From Micromonospora echinaurantiaca (GTDB taxonomy: Bacteria; Actinomycetota; Actinomycetes; Mycobacteriales; Micromonosporaceae), in assembly GCF_900090235.1 (NCBI RefSeq), contig NZ_LT607750.1, positions 4,331,001 through 4,395,000 on the forward strand: 64,000 bases of DNA, read 5' to 3'. Each line of letters begins with the position of its first letter. Within the stretch, counting starts at the first letter, position 1. Positions 1 to 8,597 of the stretch are shown here, in pieces. The notes beneath the pieces were generated by a model. That model saw nothing but the letters and a program-made list of their open reading frames with translations, did not search any database and was not told the DNA's origin. The position numbers were made by a program, and so were the translations under genes.

Positions 1-2
1 AC

Positions 3-1085
3 GAGATCTGGGCGGAACTGCTCACGATCCTGATCGACAAGTACGACGGCGACGAGCCGGACGAGCTGGTCCGCCGGTCGCTGCTGCGGAACCCGGAGCT
101 GCGCACGGCCGTCAACCGGGCGTGGCCGGTGCTCGACCCGGCCGAACTCGTCGCGGATCTCTGGTCGGTCCCCGCCTACCTGCGCAAATGCGCCCCCTGG
201 CTGAGCACGGACGACATCCGGAAGCTCCAGCGCGACGACGCCCGGGCGTGGACGCTGTCGGACCTGCCGCTGCTGGACGCGGCCCGGCAGCGGATCGGTG
301 ACCCGGGGGCGTCCGGACGCCGGAGCCGGTCCGACACCGCGGCCGCCGTCGAACGCGAGCAGATGACCAGGGTCGTCGACGACCTGATCGAGGCCAACGC
401 CTACGACGACGGCGAAGGTCTGCTGACGATGCTGCGCCAGCAGGACCTACGGGACGCCCTGGTCGAGGGGAGCACGTCGGCCGACACCGAGCCGGACCGG
501 CTCGCCGGCCCGTTCGCGCACATCGTGGTGGACGAGGCGCAGGAGCTGACCGACGCGGAGTGGCAGATGCTGCTGCTCCGCTGCCCGTCCCGGAGCTTCA
601 CCATCGTCGGGGACCGCGCCCAGGCCCGGCACGGGTTCACCGAGTCGTGGCGGGAGCGGCTCGAACGGATCGGGCTCGACCGGATCGACCTGGCGTCCCT
701 GACCATCAACTACCGGACGCCGAAGGAGATCATGACGGCGGCCGAGCCGGTCATCCGCGCCGCGCTCCCGGACGCCAACGTGCCGACCTCCGTCCGCAGC
801 GGCGGCGTCCCCGTCGAGCGCGGAGCCGTTTCGGAGCTGCGCCCGATCCTCGACGCCTGGCTCGCCACGCACGCCGACGGGATCGCCTGCGTCATCGGCG
901 ACCCCACCTTCGAGGCCACGTCCCGGGTCCGGTCGCTGACCCCCGAACTGGCGAAGGGGCTCGAGTTCGACCTGGTCGTCCTGGTCGACCCCGAGAAGTT
1001 CGGCGACGGCATCGAGGGGGCCGTCGACCGCTACGTCGCGATGACCCGGGCGACCCAACGGCTGGTGATCCTCACCAGCTCCTGA
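3..1085 (+). CDS. HelR/HelD-like RNA polymerase recycling ATPase, 3' part
   Basis: This is the C-terminal part of a UvrD/HelD-superfamily ATPase. The frame is already open at base 3, so the start lies outside the window. A Walker B/DEAQ box (VVDEAQELTD, codons near 525-550) is followed by the VGDRAQ motif, the NYRTPKEI motif and a C-terminal EFDLVVLVDPE...YVAMTRATQRLVIL segment typical of helicase motifs V-VI. Actinobacterial proteins with this ending are usually HelD or HelR, which pull stalled or drug-bound RNA polymerase off DNA; HelR is linked to rifamycin tolerance. The assignment between HelD, HelR and a general UvrD-like helicase cannot be settled without the missing N-terminus. A strong hairpin follows the stop codon. 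Confidence 0.8.
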   Translation, partial: EIWAELLTILIDKYDGDEPDELVRRSLLRNPELRTAVNRAWPVLDPAELVADLWSVPAYLRKCAPWLSTDDIRKLQRDDARAWTLSDLPLLDAARQRIGDPGASGRRSRSDTAAAVEREQMTRVVDDLIEANAYDDGEGLLTMLRQQDLRDALVEGSTSADTEPDRLAGPFAHIVVDEAQELTDAEWQMLLLRCPSRSFTIVGDRAQARHGFTESWRERLERIGLDRIDLASLTINYRTPKEIMTAAEPVIRAALPDANVPTSVRSGGVPVERGAVSELRPILDAWLATHADGIACVIGDPTFEATSRVRSLTPELAKGLEFDLVVLVDPEKFGDGIEGAVDRYVAMTRATQRLVILTSS

Positions 1086-1094
1086 CGCCGACCG

Positions 1095-1142
1095 GTCGGC
1101 ACGGTGCCTCGTCGTCCACGCCTGGCGGGGCACCGCGCCGAC
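1095..1142. terminator. Bidirectional terminator hairpin
   Basis: Two 14-nt arms (1095-1108 and 1129-1142) pair with one mismatch around a 20-nt loop. It lies between the convergent stops of the helicase gene (1085) and the M23 peptidase gene (1148), so it can serve both. There is no U-tract, which is common for actinobacterial terminators. Confidence 0.7.
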
Positions 1143-1147
1143 GGCCG

Positions 1148-1813
1148 CTAAGGCCGCCCGGCGGAGCAGTTGTTGCTCTTCCGCTCGACGGTGTACTCGG
1201 TGTCGTCGTTAGTGATGCCCGACGGCTGGCCGTCGAAGTAGGTCTCCACCTTCTCCCAGCCGCGGCGCTGCTCGTAGTGCAGATGCGGGGCGCCGGAGTT
1301 GCCGGTGCTGCCGACCCGTCCGATCTGCTCGCCCTGGGCGACCCGCTGGCCCTCCCTGACCAGCGGCGGTTCGAGCAGGTGGAGGTACTGGGTCTCCCAC
1401 CTGCCGCCGTGGTCGATCTTCACCCAGTAACCCCCGCCCCGGCCGCGCGGGCCGTTCGGGTTGTCCGGGGTGCGCCCGCCCAGCGAGCCGTTGATCCCGG
1501 CCACGGTGACCGTGCCGGCGTAGGACGCGAGCACCGGCCTGCCCCACGCCTCACCCGTGGTGGGGAACAGGTCGACATCGAAGTCGTCGTGGCCGGGGTA
1601 GGTGCCGAGCTGCCAGGTCTCGCCGCAGGCGACCGGGAGCTGGAAGAGCGGACGTGGGCCCGGCGGCCGCAGCAGTGGCACCACCACCAGGGCGGCAGCG
1701 ACGATCGCCGCGGCCGCGCCGAGCGCGAGGATCCACCGGATGGTACGTCTGCGGGTGTGGCGGCGGGCGCGGTGTCGGGCTGAGGGATGGCCGGTCGTCA
1801 CCGCCCGAAGCAT
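1148..1813 (-). CDS. M23 (LytM-type) metallopeptidase, membrane-anchored or secreted
   Basis: Peptidoglycan or peptide endopeptidase of the M23/LytM family. A basic N-terminus rich in Arg and His precedes one hydrophobic helix (WILALGAAAAIVAAALVVVPLL), which is a signal anchor. The catalytic domain shows the two zinc motifs: HxxxD (GHDDFD) and HLHYE (HxH), plus the glycine-rich GRVGSTGNSGAPHLH run typical of the family. It therefore looks catalytically intact and acts outside the membrane. The start is uncertain: an ATG at 1813, a GTG at 1801 or a TTG at 1828 are all in frame and none has a clear ribosome binding site. It lies 43 bp downstream of the MFS gene on the same strand and may be cotranscribed with it. 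Confidence 0.8.
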   Translation of the reverse strand: MLRAVTTGHPSARHRARRHTRRRTIRWILALGAAAAIVAAALVVVPLLRPPGPRPLFQLPVACGETWQLGTYPGHDDFDVDLFPTTGEAWGRPVLASYAGTVTVAGINGSLGGRTPDNPNGPRGRGGGYWVKIDHGGRWETQYLHLLEPPLVREGQRVAQGEQIGRVGSTGNSGAPHLHYEQRRGWEKVETYFDGQPSGITNDDTEYTVERKSNNCSAGRP

Positions 1814-1856
1814 GGCAGACGCGGGCAAGGCTCCGGCTGCGGGGTGGCGCGGTCGG

Positions 1857-3416
1857 TCACTCCGTGAAGAGCTTCGCCGCGGTGGTCAGGGTCTGCACGA
1901 CGCCGTAGCCGAGCAGCACGGTGACCAGCGCCCAGGAGATCCAGAGTCGGGCCTGTTGCGTCCCGACGGCCGGCGCCGCGGGGCGGCTGTCCGGCCCCAG
2001 CGCGACCGGGTCGGTCTTCTCCGCCGGCGCCACCGGCACGGCTCCGCCGGTGTCCGGTTCGTGGAAGCGTTCCGGGACCGGGCGGACCAGCAGGTTGGCG
2101 ATGAAGCCGACGGCCAGCACGCCAACCATGGTGAACAGGGCCGGTCGGTACGCCGAGGCGGTGAGCGTGCCCGGTTTGCCCTGCGTGTCGAGGATCCCGT
2201 TGACGATCAGCGGCCCGGCCACCCCCGCGGCGGACCAGGCGGTCAGCAGCCGGCCGTGGATGGCGCCCACCTGGTGGGTGCCGAACAGGTCCCGCAGGTA
2301 GGCGGGGACGGTGGAGAACCCGCCGCCGTAGAAGGAGATGATGACGCCGGCCAGGAGCACGAACAGCACGGTGGCGTTCTGCCCGACCACCGCCAGCAGG
2401 ACGTACAGCACCATGCCGAGACCGAGGTAGAGCACGTAAATCGGCTTGCGGCCGATGAGGTCGGACGTCGACGACCAGACGAAGCGCCCGGCCATGTTGA
2501 ACAGCGACAGCACGCCGACGAAGCCCCCCGCCGCGGCGACCGAGACGGCCGACACCCCGTTGTCCCGGAAGAAGTCCTGGATCATCGGCGCGGCCTGCTC
2601 GAGGATGCCGATGCCGGCCGTCACGTTGGTGAAGAGCACGATCCAGAGCAGCCAGAACGAGCGCGTGCGGATGGCGTTCGCGGCGGACACGCTGGCCCTT
2701 GTGACCATGGGCTTTTGCGCCACCGAGGCGGGGTCGAAGCCGGGCGGGCGCCAACCGGGCGGGGGCACCCGCACGTTGAACACGCCGAACATCATGATCA
2801 CGAAGTAGCCGATGCCGAGCGTGAGGAAGAGCCCCACCAGCGCGCCGCTGGATGCCACCGCTCCCGCCCTGGCGGGGTCGAAGCCGGGGTCGTAGAGGGA
2901 GAGCAACTGGCGCGACAGCGGGCTGGCGAGCAGCGCGCCGCCGCCGAACCCCATGATCGCCAGGCCGGTGGCGAGCCCGGGACGGTCCGGGAACCACTTG
3001 ATCAGCGTGGAGACGGGCGAGATGTAGCCGATGCCCAGCCCGATGCCGCCGATCACGCCGTAGCCGAGGTAGAGCAGCCAGAGCTGCCGGGTGGCGATGC
3101 CGATCGCGCCGATCAGGAAGCCGGCCGCCCAGAAGCAGGCGGACGTGAACATGGTCTTGCGAGGCCCGCTGCGCTCGGCCCAGGTGCCGCCGACCGCCGC
3201 CGAGAGACCGAGCATCACGATCGCGATACTGAAGATCACCCCGATGGCGGTCTGGCTGACGTCGAACCGGGCGATCAGCGAGTTCTTGTAGACGCTGGTG
3301 GCGTAGACCTGTCCGATGCACAGATGAACCGCGAGCGCCGCCGGCGGGATCAGCCACCGGCTGTATCCGGGAGGCGCGACGGTGTGCCGAGGGTCGAGCG
3401 CGGCCAACACGGGCAC
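1857..3416 (-). CDS. OFA-family MFS transporter (oxalate/formate antiporter type)
   Basis: A 519-residue major facilitator with about twelve membrane helices. The start YSRWLIPPAALAVHLCIGQVYA and the later IGGIGLGIGYISPVSTLIKWFPDRPGLATGLAIMGFG segment are hallmarks of the OFA (oxalate:formate antiporter) subfamily, which exchanges small carboxylates. The GTG at 3416 was chosen over a longer frame because AGGAGGT sits 6 nt before it and the longer frame adds only a disordered Arg/Pro-rich extension. Between the halves there is a cytoplasmic loop of about 45 residues, and the C-terminus carries one extra helix. The substrate is unknown: oxalate, formate, lactate or pyruvate are all possible. 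Confidence 0.82.
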   Translation of the reverse strand: MPVLAALDPRHTVAPPGYSRWLIPPAALAVHLCIGQVYATSVYKNSLIARFDVSQTAIGVIFSIAIVMLGLSAAVGGTWAERSGPRKTMFTSACFWAAGFLIGAIGIATRQLWLLYLGYGVIGGIGLGIGYISPVSTLIKWFPDRPGLATGLAIMGFGGGALLASPLSRQLLSLYDPGFDPARAGAVASSGALVGLFLTLGIGYFVIMMFGVFNVRVPPPGWRPPGFDPASVAQKPMVTRASVSAANAIRTRSFWLLWIVLFTNVTAGIGILEQAAPMIQDFFRDNGVSAVSVAAAGGFVGVLSLFNMAGRFVWSSTSDLIGRKPIYVLYLGLGMVLYVLLAVVGQNATVLFVLLAGVIISFYGGGFSTVPAYLRDLFGTHQVGAIHGRLLTAWSAAGVAGPLIVNGILDTQGKPGTLTASAYRPALFTMVGVLAVGFIANLLVRPVPERFHEPDTGGAVPVAPAEKTDPVALGPDSRPAAPAVGTQQARLWISWALVTVLLGYGVVQTLTTAAKLFTE

Positions 3417-3647
3417 TTCCGCACCTCCTGCGCGCGAACGGGCGGTCCGCGGTGGAACGGCCGTGGCGGGTCCCACCGCGTCAGGACACGGCGGGGTACC
3501 CGGACAGCGCCGGTTAATCCCCACCGTCGGGCGGTAGGACCACCGGGTGCGGTATGCGTGCGATGGTTGGCCGGTGGCAAGCATCCGGCGGATCCCCGCC
3601 CGCTCGCGAGGAGGCGCGAGCGGCGAGGTCCGTGGGCCGGAGGGCCG

Positions 3648-4046
3648 TCAGGTGACGCGGCTCAGGCCGCGCCGGTCGTTGCCTCGGCGTACGTTCTCCG
3701 TCCGGCCGCCGGGGCCGAGCATCCGGCGAGCGGCCTCGATCCCGGTCAGCGCCGCCCCGTACGCGGTGACCTCGCGCTGGAAGTGCTCGACCTTGGCGTA
3801 CCAGTACTTGAGCTCGGGGTTCATCGACTTGGAGTTGATGTAGTTGACGATGTCCGTGTCCGGGTCGATGCCCCGGCGCGCGCAGCAGCGGTCGAAGCGG
3901 GCCTTGGTGCGGTCGTACTTCTCGGTCATCGCCGCCAGGCTGGCCTCGGCCTCCAGGAGCCTGGACTGCAGGTACGCCACGTATCCACGGGGAATCGCCG
4001 GGCTGGCGAACTCCAGCCGGGTGGTGGACAGCGCAGACATGGCCAT
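3648..4046 (-). CDS. Conserved-looking coiled-coil protein of unknown function
   Basis: A 132-residue protein not assigned to any family. It starts MAMSALSTTRLEF and contains a long helical, heptad-like stretch (YLQSRLLEAEASLAAMTEKYDRTKARFDRCCARR), then GIDPDTDIVNYINSKSMNPELKYWYAK and another amphipathic helix. There is no signal peptide or membrane segment, so it should be cytoplasmic. Codon use is like its neighbours and the composition is ordinary protein-like, which supports a real gene. The ATG at 4046 was preferred because the upstream extension is low-complexity Arg/Pro/Gly. It stands alone, separated from the MFS gene by about 230 bp, in which nothing was recognised. Confidence 0.6.
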   Translation of the reverse strand: MAMSALSTTRLEFASPAIPRGYVAYLQSRLLEAEASLAAMTEKYDRTKARFDRCCARRGIDPDTDIVNYINSKSMNPELKYWYAKVEHFQREVTAYGAALTGIEAARRMLGPGGRTENVRRGNDRRGLSRVT

Positions 4047-4478
4047 CACCGCCCCGGACAGCTGGCGGGACCGTGCCGCCGGCGCGAGGTGACCAGCGCG
4101 TACGGCCGCCGGGCCGGCACACCGCCGCCCGGCGTCCCGGGTAGCGCCGCCCGCCGGGCTACGGATCCATTCAGGAAGATCATGTTGACCACGCTCCACT
4201 CGCTCCTCGTCCGGTGCGCCGCCAGCGGGGGTCGAGGGGATTGAGCCCTGGTGCGGGGCCGGCCACGTTGCCGCCAGCCGCTGCCGGCGCAGTGACGTAC
4301 TTCTACCCCTCGGGGCGGCCGACTATGCCGGCCGGGGACGGAAGGCCCGGCGCTCAGCGAGGTTGATAGGTGAGCGTCCTGACCTGGCCGAGGGTGAGCG
4401 CGGTCCCGGGATGATCGGCCCCCCGCGCGCCCGGGTCCACTCCGCGTGCCGCCGGGGGCGCGCCTCGGGCGGTGCGGG
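4047..4478. other. Intergenic region, no gene recognised
   Basis: About 430 bp between the start of the coiled-coil gene and the stop of the tetR gene. Open frames crossing it are low-complexity Arg/Pro/Ala shadows. No tRNA, clear hairpin or repeat was found. A promoter for the coiled-coil gene presumably lies near 4150-4200, where the composition is slightly less GC-rich. Confidence 0.5.
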
Positions 4479-5162
4479 TCAGGCCGGGTCAGGCGCGAGC
4501 AGGCCGCACAGCAGGCTCCGCTGGGCCCGCTCGAAGAGGTCGGTGGCCGGGGGCGCGGTGGGCGGCTGGGTGAGGGCTGCCACCAGATGCGGGTACGGGG
4601 TGACGTCGAGGCCGGCGAACGTGAACGCCTCACCGGCCGTCCGCTTCCGGGCGAACAGGATGGAGATCCCGTTCATCACGCCGATCGCCTCGAACTTGGC
4701 GACCGGCGTCGCCGGGACCGGCGCCATGATCCGCAGGCAGGCGTCGAAGAACGCCAGCGCCTCCGGGCCGATCGCGGACGCCCGTTGGCTCAGCTCGGAC
4801 AGCCAGGGATGCCGCTCGTGCACGGCCCGCTGGGCGCGGGCCATCCGCAGCATCGCGTCCAGCCAGTCGCCGTCGGGCTCCGGATACGGCCGCAGCTCGG
4901 CGGCCACCCGGTCGGCCATCAGGTCGAGCAGGTCGTCCCGGGAGGAGAGGTACCGGTAGAGCGAGGCCGCCCCGGTCTCCAGTCGGGTGGCGACCGCCCG
5001 CATCGACACCGCGGCCAGCCCGTCGGCGTCCGCGATCGCGATCGCCGCCGCCACGATGTCGTCCCGGCTGTGCGCGGGAGCCGGGCCCCGGGTGCCGCGT
5101 TCGGGTCGGCGCCAGATCGACTCGCGCTGGGAGTGGCCGGAATTCGGGGCTGCGTCGCTCAC
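4479..5162 (-). CDS. TetR-family transcriptional regulator
   Basis: A 227-residue repressor. The N-terminal HTH (residues about 35-80: RDDIVAAAIAIADADGLAAVSMRAVATRLETGAASLYRYLSSRDDLLDLM) is a textbook TetR domain, and the C-terminal TetR_C-like part begins near AELRPYPEPDGDW. The GTG at 5162 was chosen because the frame before it runs into the intergenic palindrome and promoter. It is divergent from the alpha/beta hydrolase at 5235 with only 72 bp between the starts. A 23-bp near-perfect palindrome in that gap is the likely binding site, so it probably represses both itself and the hydrolase. The ligand is unknown. Confidence 0.88.
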   Translation of the reverse strand: MSDAAPNSGHSQRESIWRRPERGTRGPAPAHSRDDIVAAAIAIADADGLAAVSMRAVATRLETGAASLYRYLSSRDDLLDLMADRVAAELRPYPEPDGDWLDAMLRMARAQRAVHERHPWLSELSQRASAIGPEALAFFDACLRIMAPVPATPVAKFEAIGVMNGISILFARKRTAGEAFTFAGLDVTPYPHLVAALTQPPTAPPATDLFERAQRSLLCGLLAPDPA

Positions 5163-5174
5163 CGATCCACTGTA

Positions 5175-5197
5175 AACTGCAAACGTCGTTCGCAGTT
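5175..5197. promoter_or_regulatory. Operator palindrome between tetR and hydrolase
   Basis: A 23-bp dyad: left arm AACTGCAAACG (5175-5185), a central T at 5186, and a right arm matching at 10 of 11 positions (5187-5197). Size and position, centred in the divergent promoter, fit a TetR-dimer operator. Confidence 0.7.
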
Positions 5198-5234
5198 TTT
5201 GTCGACGCGGAGACGCGGGGAAGGCGGAACGCCC

Positions 5235-6047
5235 ATGGACCGGATCGTCGCGCCGGACGGCGAGAAGATCGTGCTGCACACCACCGGCACCGGCCCGGAC
5301 GTCGTCGTGGTGCACGGCGGCGGGGTCACCATCGAGCAGTACCGGCGGCTGGCCACCGCCCTCGCCGAACGCTGCACCGTGCACCTGTACAACCGGCGGG
5401 GTCGGGCGGACGCGCCCGCGCGCCGCGAGCCGTACACGCTGACGCAGGAGATCGAAGACCTGGGCGCGGTGCTCGCGCACACCGGCGCCCGTACGGTCGT
5501 CGGGCACAGCTCGGGCGGCTTCATCGCGCTCCGCGCCGCGCTCACCCTGCCGATCGCCCGGCTCGCGCTCTACGACCCGGCCGTCTCCGTCGACGGCATC
5601 CTCACCGGCGATTTCATCGCCTCGGCGCGGGCGGCGATCCGCGCCGGTGACCCGGCCCGCGCGATGGCGATCGTCGGCGCCGCCGCCAACCCGCACCTCC
5701 CGGCGTCCCGACTGCCGCTCGGCGCGCAGACCGCGCTCTGCCGGCTCTTCCTGCGCACCCAGGTCGGGCGGCAGATGAGCGAACTGCTCGACATCACCCT
5801 CGACGAGACCGCACTGGTCGCGGCGCACGGCGGCGCGCCCGAGCAGTACACCGGGGTCGAGGCCGAGGTGCTGTTCGCCTACGGACAGGCCGGGCCGCCG
5901 TACTACCCGCGCATCGCCGCCGCCCTGGCCACCGCACTGCCGCGGATGCGGGTGCTGCCGGTGCCACGCTGCGGCCACGACGGCATCAACCGGGCGCCGG
6001 CCCGACTCGTCGACCCGCTCGCCGCCTTCCTGACCGCGGCGGCGTGA
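5235..6047 (+). CDS. Alpha/beta-fold hydrolase
   Basis: A 270-residue alpha/beta hydrolase. The oxyanion-hole strand VVVVHGGG is near residue 30. The nucleophile elbow is GHSSGG (Ser as nucleophile, near residue 95), the acid is probably in VLFAYGQ or nearby, and the catalytic His is in RCGHDGINRAP near the C-terminus. No signal peptide is present, so it is cytoplasmic. Substrate not predictable; relatives include small-ester hydrolases and C-C bond hydrolases. It is divergent from the tetR gene and most likely its target. A 14-bp perfect hairpin follows the stop codon. Confidence 0.85.
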   Translation: MDRIVAPDGEKIVLHTTGTGPDVVVVHGGGVTIEQYRRLATALAERCTVHLYNRRGRADAPARREPYTLTQEIEDLGAVLAHTGARTVVGHSSGGFIALRAALTLPIARLALYDPAVSVDGILTGDFIASARAAIRAGDPARAMAIVGAAANPHLPASRLPLGAQTALCRLFLRTQVGRQMSELLDITLDETALVAAHGGAPEQYTGVEAEVLFAYGQAGPPYYPRIAAALATALPRMRVLPVPRCGHDGINRAPARLVDPLAAFLTAAA

Positions 6048-6060
6048 CGGTACAGCGCGC

Positions 6061-6091
6061 GGGGGCGCACCGGTGGCACCGGTGCGCCCCC
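6061..6091. terminator. Bidirectional terminator, 14-bp perfect stem
   Basis: Arms GGGGGCGCACCGGT (6061-6074) and its exact complement (6078-6091) enclose a 3-nt GGC loop. It lies between the convergent stops at 6047 and 6106. Confidence 0.85.
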
Positions 6092-6105
6092 GTTCGATCG
6101 GCGGC

Positions 6106-8244
6106 TCAGCGGAGGGCGTACTCCGCGTCGCCCACCGCGGCCACCTTCGGCCCGGCCACGCCGACGGCCGTGCCCGCCGCGCTGGCGGTACCCGGATACA
6201 GGTAGAAGCTGCCGACCACGTCGACGACCACGTCCGCGCGTCCGGTCAGGTTGTGTACGTGGAAGGCGTCCCGTGGCCCGAGCCCGACGAGCACTCCGTT
6301 GGAAACGATCTGACCGGCCTCCGGATTCAGGTTGCTGGAGGCGGGTTTCGCCATGCCGGCATCGGCCGGCCAGACGGTGAGCACCGTGTTCTTCTCGGGA
6401 GTCACCGCCGTCACGTTGGTGGCCAGCACCTGGGTGGCGCCGTCGATCAAGCCGGGCGGTGGGTTGCCGGCCAGGTCGACCCGGCCGGTCTCGGCGGAGC
6501 TGAGGGTCCGCAACCGCATCCCGATCCGGCTGTCCACGATCCGCACCGGGCCGTTCGCGCGGAAACGGAGCCCGTTGGCGACCAGGCCGTCGTCGATCAC
6601 GCCGACCAGGTCGACCACCAGGTGCGTGGTGGCGGAGCTGTAGATCATGTAGCGAGCGACGTCCTCCATGCCGCAGTGGATCAGGGGGCAGCGGTGGGTC
6701 GTGACGTACGCCAGGTTCGGCACCACCTCGCCCGCCCGGTAGTTGACCGTGGAGATCTCCGGCGCGGCGCCCTCCCCGGACCACGCGGTGAGGAAGCCGT
6801 CCTTCAGCGGCTGGACCGCGGTGATGTTGAGGACCAGTGCCTTGACGTGCGAGTTGTAGTCCACCTTGCCGAAAGCGGCGAAGTCCACCCAGTCGTTGAG
6901 CGCGGCCCCGGCGGGCAGTGCGCCCCGATGGTCAGTGCGGCTGTCGAAGAGCCGGACGGGCGCCACCGGCCGGTACTGCCCGCCCTGGCCCAGACCGGTC
7001 GGCGCGACGCTCGCCCCGTGGTGGAAGCCGACCACGTCGACCACCACGTGAGTGCTTCCGGCCCGGTTGTAGATCGAGATCCGCCCGCTGCTGTCGAGCT
7101 GGACGGTGACGTTGTTGGAGCCGAGCCAGTCCTTGGCGAAGTTGACCGACGATGCCGTGGGTCGCGCCTCGCCGGCGGGATAGACCGTGAGGAAGCTGCT
7201 GGCGGTCGGACCGGTGACGGTCACGTTCAGCACGGCGGCGGCGACGCCGCTGCCCGGCACCCCGGCGCGTCCCGCCACCTGAAGCACGAGTGACGAGTCC
7301 GGCCCGAGCTTGCCCTGGTGTCCACCGAGCCCCGACCGGGTGTCCAACAGCCGGGCCGGGCTGACCGGGTAGTACGTGCCCTTGACGCCGTCCGTGACGG
7401 TGGCCTCGATCGGGACCGCCTGGCGGCCGGCCGGACCGTTGTCGGGCAACTGGAGCACGGCGGTCCTGCGGGCCAGTTGGTCGGGCCGGAAGGTCAGCGC
7501 CACCCGGCAGCTGGAGCCGGGCGCGATAACCCGACCGGAACAGGTGTCTTCGCTAACCGTGAAGGCACCGGGATCGGCGCCACCGAGACTGGCGGCACCG
7601 AACTGGACATCCAAGCTGCCGGCGGAGCTGAACTCGACCGACGTCGACCCGGACTCGCCGACGCGCACCGGCTCGAAGGAGAGGCGGGACCGGTCGGGCA
7701 CCGCGGCCACGTAGTCCAACGAGGAGTTGTACCGGATCTCGCCGCTGATCGGCACCGGCTGGCCGGCGCAGGTGAACCGGTAAAGGGCGGCGAACACGTC
7801 CACCACTCCCGTTGCCGCATCCTGCCGCAGCTCCTGCACGGTGATCGAGCCGGTGCTCTCCGCGCAGCTGTAGCGGGCGGTCGAGGTGAGTTCGAGTCGG
7901 GCGTGGCTGGTATCCGCCACCGGAGCGGTCGGGTAGGTCCGGCCCACCTCCCAGCTCCCGCCGAAGGGCGGTGCGGTGGCGAGGTTGGTCCGATATTCCG
8001 TGGTGCCGCTGGGCACGACCGCCTCGATGAGGAACGATCCGCCGGGCTCGCTCTCCACCCGCATCGTGGCGGAACTGTCGTCGTAGGCGGCGGACCTGCC
8101 CACCGACAGCGGGGCATGCTCGCCGAGGTTGACGGTGAGGGCCGTGTACGGCGCGGTGGGAGCGGCCAGCGCCATCCCCGGTAGCAGGGCCGTGGCACAG
8201 GCCCCGGCGGCGAGGACGCCGAGGAAACTGCGAATTCTACGCAA
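6106..8244 (-). CDS. Secreted triple beta-repeat surface protein with ASPM/choice-of-anchor-like domain
   Basis: A 712-residue exported protein without a recognised enzyme domain. A signal peptide (MRRIRSFLGVLAAG...LLPGMALA, cleaved near residue 28) follows a TTG start at 8244; the frame before this start has no signal-like character. An Ig-like choice-of-anchor segment (GSLDVQFGAASLGGADPGAFTV...GSSCRVALTFRP) covers about 215-275. Three repeats of about 135 residues follow, each opening with a variant of PxRLxDSR (near 293, 426 and 563) and closing with a variant of HVVVDVVG. Such repeats are common in secreted actinobacterial proteases and cell-surface proteins and may bind carbohydrate or cell wall; that role is inference. 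There is no sortase signal or C-terminal helix, so it is probably released. Confidence 0.75.
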   Translation of the reverse strand: MRRIRSFLGVLAAGACATALLPGMALAAPTAPYTALTVNLGEHAPLSVGRSAAYDDSSATMRVESEPGGSFLIEAVVPSGTTEYRTNLATAPPFGGSWEVGRTYPTAPVADTSHARLELTSTARYSCAESTGSITVQELRQDAATGVVDVFAALYRFTCAGQPVPISGEIRYNSSLDYVAAVPDRSRLSFEPVRVGESGSTSVEFSSAGSLDVQFGAASLGGADPGAFTVSEDTCSGRVIAPGSSCRVALTFRPDQLARRTAVLQLPDNGPAGRQAVPIEATVTDGVKGTYYPVSPARLLDTRSGLGGHQGKLGPDSSLVLQVAGRAGVPGSGVAAAVLNVTVTGPTASSFLTVYPAGEARPTASSVNFAKDWLGSNNVTVQLDSSGRISIYNRAGSTHVVVDVVGFHHGASVAPTGLGQGGQYRPVAPVRLFDSRTDHRGALPAGAALNDWVDFAAFGKVDYNSHVKALVLNITAVQPLKDGFLTAWSGEGAAPEISTVNYRAGEVVPNLAYVTTHRCPLIHCGMEDVARYMIYSSATTHLVVDLVGVIDDGLVANGLRFRANGPVRIVDSRIGMRLRTLSSAETGRVDLAGNPPPGLIDGATQVLATNVTAVTPEKNTVLTVWPADAGMAKPASSNLNPEAGQIVSNGVLVGLGPRDAFHVHNLTGRADVVVDVVGSFYLYPGTASAAGTAVGVAGPKVAAVGDAEYALR

Positions 8245-8498
8245 CTGGACACCCCGTGAGATCGAAAGCGGACGAAGGAAGCCGATCGGCGAAGCCCACC
8301 GGGGCCCGACGCGAGCGAAGAAGGGGCCGCAAGCCTGCGGGATTGCGGCCACAGTAGGGGCTGGCGGCAAGACCGGCAACCCCTGCCGGCATTGGCCGGG
8401 AATGGACAATGCGCATATCCGGATCAGTGCCGGACAGTGACCTGCCAGCCCGGCGGGGAACACCCATGGCCAGCTTCGATGGGCCTCGGGCGGATCCC

Positions 8499-8536
8499 GA
8501 GGTGGGGCAGGCCGACGTGTCGAACTGCCCCACCTC
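8499..8536 (-). terminator. Terminator after the S15/CocE peptidase gene
   Basis: Perfect 12-bp arms GAGGTGGGGCAG (8499-8510) and complement (8525-8536) around a 14-nt loop, about 60 bp beyond the stop at 8598. The rest of the 353-bp gap 8245-8597 holds no gene and should contain the promoter of the surface-protein gene (start 8244). Confidence 0.7.
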
Positions 8537-8597
8537 GATCGGCGCCGACCGGCCCGTAGGCCTGAGCCACCGGTCGGTCCGCCGGCTCGGGAGCGGC

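Noticed and set aside
1602..4244. 880-codon plus-strand frame opposite the M23 and MFS genes
   Set aside because: Shadow of real minus-strand genes; His/Arg/Gly/Asp-biased and without motifs.
4363..4959. 198-codon plus-strand frame opposite tetR
   Set aside because: Arg/Ser/Ala-rich shadow of the tetR coding strand.
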